A stretch of DNA of 64,000 nt from assembly GCF_035594125.1 (NCBI RefSeq), contig NC_087158.1, forward strand, positions 8,898,678-8,962,677, written 5' to 3'. Position 1 is the first letter of the stretch; every line of letters starts with the position of its first letter. The notes beneath the pieces were generated by a model, which saw only the letters and a list, made by a program, of their open reading frames with translations, had not been told where the DNA came from and searched no databases. Both the position numbers and the translations under genes were made by a program. Origin of the DNA: Scylla paramamosain (Eukaryota > Arthropoda > Malacostraca > Decapoda > Portunidae). This document shows, in pieces, positions 61,536 to 64,000 of this stretch.

Positions 61536-62786
61536 GCTGAGCGCTGTTGACTCACCATTTACAGAGAACGTGCATTCCACGCTCCCCATACACTTAAGAT
61601 GCTTGTTAGCGACGTCCCTCAGCCCGCTGACGGGCCGCAACTCTTGACGCGGCACCTTGAGGGCGTTGAGCAGTCCGAGTCCAGCCACGCACACCATGGC
61701 GCCAGTATCAGCGACTGCCTCCACTTCCACAGTCTGCGCGCCCGTGCGACAGGCCACTGTGACACGTAACGTGGGATGGCGGGAAAGTCCTGCCGCTGCC
61801 GACACCACTGCCCCCGACACAGTGGCGGCGGGTTTACTCCTACAACACTTAAGGAAGTGACCCACCTTAGAACAGCCAAGGCACGTCGCCGTGCGTGCTG
61901 GACACTTGGACCTTTTAGGCACATGACTCCTGCCATAGTTGCCGCAGGTGGGGTGCGTGGGGGCGGTTTTTGCGGGTCTTGTGGTCGCGCGCGCCACCGC
62001 CACCTCGTCATGTACCTCCTCCTCCTCGTCACTCGCTATGAACACTGCCTCACCTGACGCGGACGCTGCGACTGTTGCGTGCCCCCGGGCGGCAGCGTCT
62101 CTCACAGCCGCTTCAAACGACACACATTTACCTCTCAGCTCCTCCACACTTGAGATATTAACACAGCTTTGAAACACTTCTCGCTTAAGCACTGGGTTAT
62201 ACAAGCCTACCATGAGCTTGCGTAGGAGCATGTATTCCGAGAGGTCGTGATCACATTTCGGGCACTTGAACTCACACTCAATGACCTCGGAGGCACAGCG
62301 TTGGAAGAACCTTTTCATGGGTTCTGCAGCCGCCTGCTTGCTAGCGAAAAACTCCTCCCAGGTGACGGCCTGGTTAGCGGCCTGGAGCACTATTCCAGCG
62401 ATGGCGTCTAACGCTTCCTTGGGTGTCAGCTGGTCCCACTCATTACCTGGATACCTGGCGTCGGTAGCGCGTTGCAGTGCTGGCACACAGTTGAGGCGTA
62501 TGTGCAGTGTGGCCACCCCGTCGGGCCAGCCGTTGAGTAGTATCCAGGACTCCATGGACCTTCTCCATGTACGAAAAGCCGCAGCCGGCATCTCACCCTC
62601 ACATTTCTCTGGTGCGACTGAAGCCGGTGGGAAAGGTGTTCTTGTGTTTGCTGGCTGACGTCCATTGTTGGCCAGACTGGCCATGCCGGTCACGATGTCT
62701 TGCAGGAAGCTTTGTGCTGCCTGGGTATGGCGGGCGGCTGGGCGACGGCCACTGCGTGGTGTACTGAACCTGGGTCTGGCTGCCAT
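61530..62786 (-). CDS. Gypsy Gag and protease
   Basis: Open frame from the Met at 62786. The N-terminal 200 residues form a Gag core (WRRSMESWILLNGW, EEFFASKQ, MKRFFQRC). About residues 290-330 hold two zinc knuckles. The first is damaged (CGNY where CX2C is expected); the second is intact (CLGCSKVGHFLKCC). A retroviral-type protease follows with VADTGAMVCVAG near residue 360. The frame stays open to 61224, but the family text (YLSFAACKGLGL) continues in the next frame from about 61535, so I end the useful part near 61530. Gag and Pol are therefore in different frames. Confidence 0.88.
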
Positions 62787-62861
62787 CTCGCTGCTGCAGG
62801 GCGTGCAGGCCGTCTGAGGTTGTCAGGATGCTGAGGACTGTGGATCCTACTCACTGCGCCA

Positions 62862-63045
62862 TGTGAGAGGTTCAGGGAAACACCAGCAGTCCTTGATTGA
62901 GTATATTGAGGAACAGAACATCTTATTCGTGTGATAGCTAGACGGCAACTGCCCCAACCAAGTCACTCAGTAGCCCGCGCGGGCACCGGAAGCTAAGCGG
63001 TGTTGCAATGCATAGTTGCCACATATAGTACTAATTTATCTAACA
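62862..63045 (-). repeat. 5' LTR of the gypsy element
   Basis: 184 bp partner of 58037-58220. Three of the four differences cluster in gaacagaacatcttattcg. Confidence 0.95.
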
Positions 63046-63294
63046 GTGAGAGAAAGAAGAAAGTCTTGTGCAGCGAGGCCGCGGAAGGAGGGGAGGCATG
63101 CAGTTAGCAAGATCAGAAGAGCAGTTAGCATGAAAATAGCGGTAGAAGACAGCTAGATATGCAACATTGCGGCGGTGAGAGAGAGGCTGAAGACAGTCAG
63201 TTAGAGGAGAGGAGTTGATGAGACGAAAAGCTTTTGATTCCACCCTGTCTAGAAGAGCAGTATGAGTGGAACCCCCCCAGACATGTGAAGCATA

Positions 63295-63599
63295 AATCCC
63301 AACACCAGTGTACACAGTGTATACTGTTTAGGTAGAGAAACTGTAAAACAATGATCAGCTGATCGCCTTGGCGGGTACATTAGACACTTCATAGCTGCTA
63401 CCGTGCAAAGAGTGTTGTTGATGCTAGGTTCTGCTAATACCACGTCGTGTCTCCTTCCCCAAGTTTAAAAAACGCAACTGCAAATTTAGTATGAGGAGAT
63501 ATGACGTGGGGCTTGGTGTTGGGATTTACTAACAACTACATTTTAAAAAATTGGGCCCTAGACTCAACCCGACTTGGGAAGTTAAGCACAACTCTAAGC
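63295..63599. other. No gene; short 5S-like word
   Basis: No coding frame. gggaagttaagcac near 63577 resembles the internal promoter box A of 5S rRNA genes, but the rest of a 5S gene was not seen. Confidence 0.35.
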
Positions 63600-63602
63600 T
63601 TA

Positions 63603-64000
63603 AAGCCACATCCACACTTGTTGCATTTCCACGTACCGTATTATCGTTGTGTATCACCTAGTGATACGATATGAGGCAACAGGGTATTGTACCCACTTGT
63701 TGCGTATCTGCATGCTGTATCATCATTCCGTGGTGCAACAGTATCATTCAGTTTTTTCCTGACCATAGCCATGAGTGTAAATGTGCAGTTGGCTGCAGCC
63801 ACGTATATTTTATTCATGAACATCATGTCAGTAAAAGGAAAAGAAAGTCACGGCATTGGTGGATTTCTAAACTCTATGAAAGAAGGGAGATGTGCAATGG
63901 AACAACTATGTTGGCTGACTTAAAACTCCAACACGTGAGTGGACTCTATAAAAACTTTACAAGATGCACCCCACTGATTTTGAGTTTCTGTTGGCTGCAG
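63603..64000 (+). mobile_element. Left end of a third PIF/Harbinger element, cut by window end
   Basis: TTA at 63600-63602 precedes AAGCCACATCCACACTTG, an end like those of the other Harbinger copies. From 63860 the + strand reads WWISKLYERREMCNGTTML, ADLKLQHVSGLYKNFTR, then after a one-base shift MHPTDFEFLLAA, the N-terminal part of PIF/Harbinger transposases. The catalytic domain would lie beyond 64000. Confidence 0.68.

Larger units (their letters stand above)
58037..63045 (-). mobile_element. Ty3/gypsy LTR retrotransposon, complete with LTRs and target duplication
   Basis: The 5009 bp element has 184 bp LTRs and a GTGAG target duplication (58032-58036 and 63046-63050). Read on the - strand: 5' LTR 63045-62862, then a primer-binding-like TGGCGCAGTGAGTAGGATCC directly internal, gag-pro, pol, a purine run GCGGGGGAGA directly before the 3' LTR, and 3' LTR 58220-58037. 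No env frame is present between pol and the 3' LTR. Its GC content is clearly higher than that of its surroundings. Confidence 0.95.
57766..63294 (-). mobile_element. LINE copy I, 3' end, split by a gypsy element
   Basis: Parts 57766-58036 and 63046-63294 are collinear with copies B, D and H once the gypsy element is removed: tail gtaggagtgacactgg, then aaaggggtgag | gtgagagaaagaagaaag, then the thumb-coding part up to YASHVWGG. The 5' truncation lies at 63294. Confidence 0.9.

Noticed and set aside
59395..62767. Several + strand open frames over the gypsy element
   Set aside because: They are antisense shadows of the GC-rich gag and pol genes and carry no domains.

Overview
The window looks like nuclear DNA of an arthropod, most likely a decapod crustacean. 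It holds one split host gene with GT/AG introns, many LINE, BEL/Pao, Ty3/gypsy, PIF/Harbinger and Ginger elements, twelve long (AT)n arrays, and degenerate interstitial (CCTAA)n tracts that match the arthropod telomere unit. The species cannot be fixed from the sequence alone. There is no bacterial-type gene organisation.

The only host gene recognised is a class 3 (fatty) aldehyde dehydrogenase on the + strand. Six exons (9684-9847, 10520-10750, 11048-11245, 37360-37475, 38295-38430, 41657-41831) join in one frame to 340 codons. They cover the catalytic Glu and Cys motifs and a hydrophobic C-terminal tail. About 150 N-terminal residues are missing and were not found in the first 9.7 kb. One intron, 11246-37359, is 26.1 kb and is packed with mobile elements.

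Layout. 1-9683: inverted repeats, microsatellites, a degenerate LTR-element-like stretch and LINE copy A (4265-8626, split by a 1.15 kb insertion with a 7 bp target duplication). 11246-37359 (giant intron): RNase H-bearing LINE (12180-15572), BEL/Pao pol remnant (15573-17640), a 1.29 kb inverted-repeat element with palindromes (18229-19517), LINE copies B and C, a foldback locus around an AT array, a triple nest of DNA transposons (27034-33009), and LINE copy D. 37360-41831: last ALDH3 exons, separated by huge microsatellites and small inverted-repeat elements. 42-53 kb: three further LINE remnants, the LINE cluster E/G/F (47764-51790) and a BEL/Pao gag remnant. 53.7-63.3 kb: LINE copy H, then LINE copy I split by a Ty3/gypsy element (58037-63045) with 184 bp LTRs and a GTGAG target duplication. 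63.6-64 kb: the start of another Harbinger element that runs out of the window.

The most notable structure is the nest at 27034-33009. A PIF/Harbinger element (TSD TTA) was hit in its RWW-coding region by a Ginger1 element (TSD CCGG, integrase plus GPY motif plus OTU protease). The Ginger1 element was then split by a second PIF/Harbinger element. The innermost element carries two opposed genes that are interlocked: each gene's long exon lies inside the other's intron.
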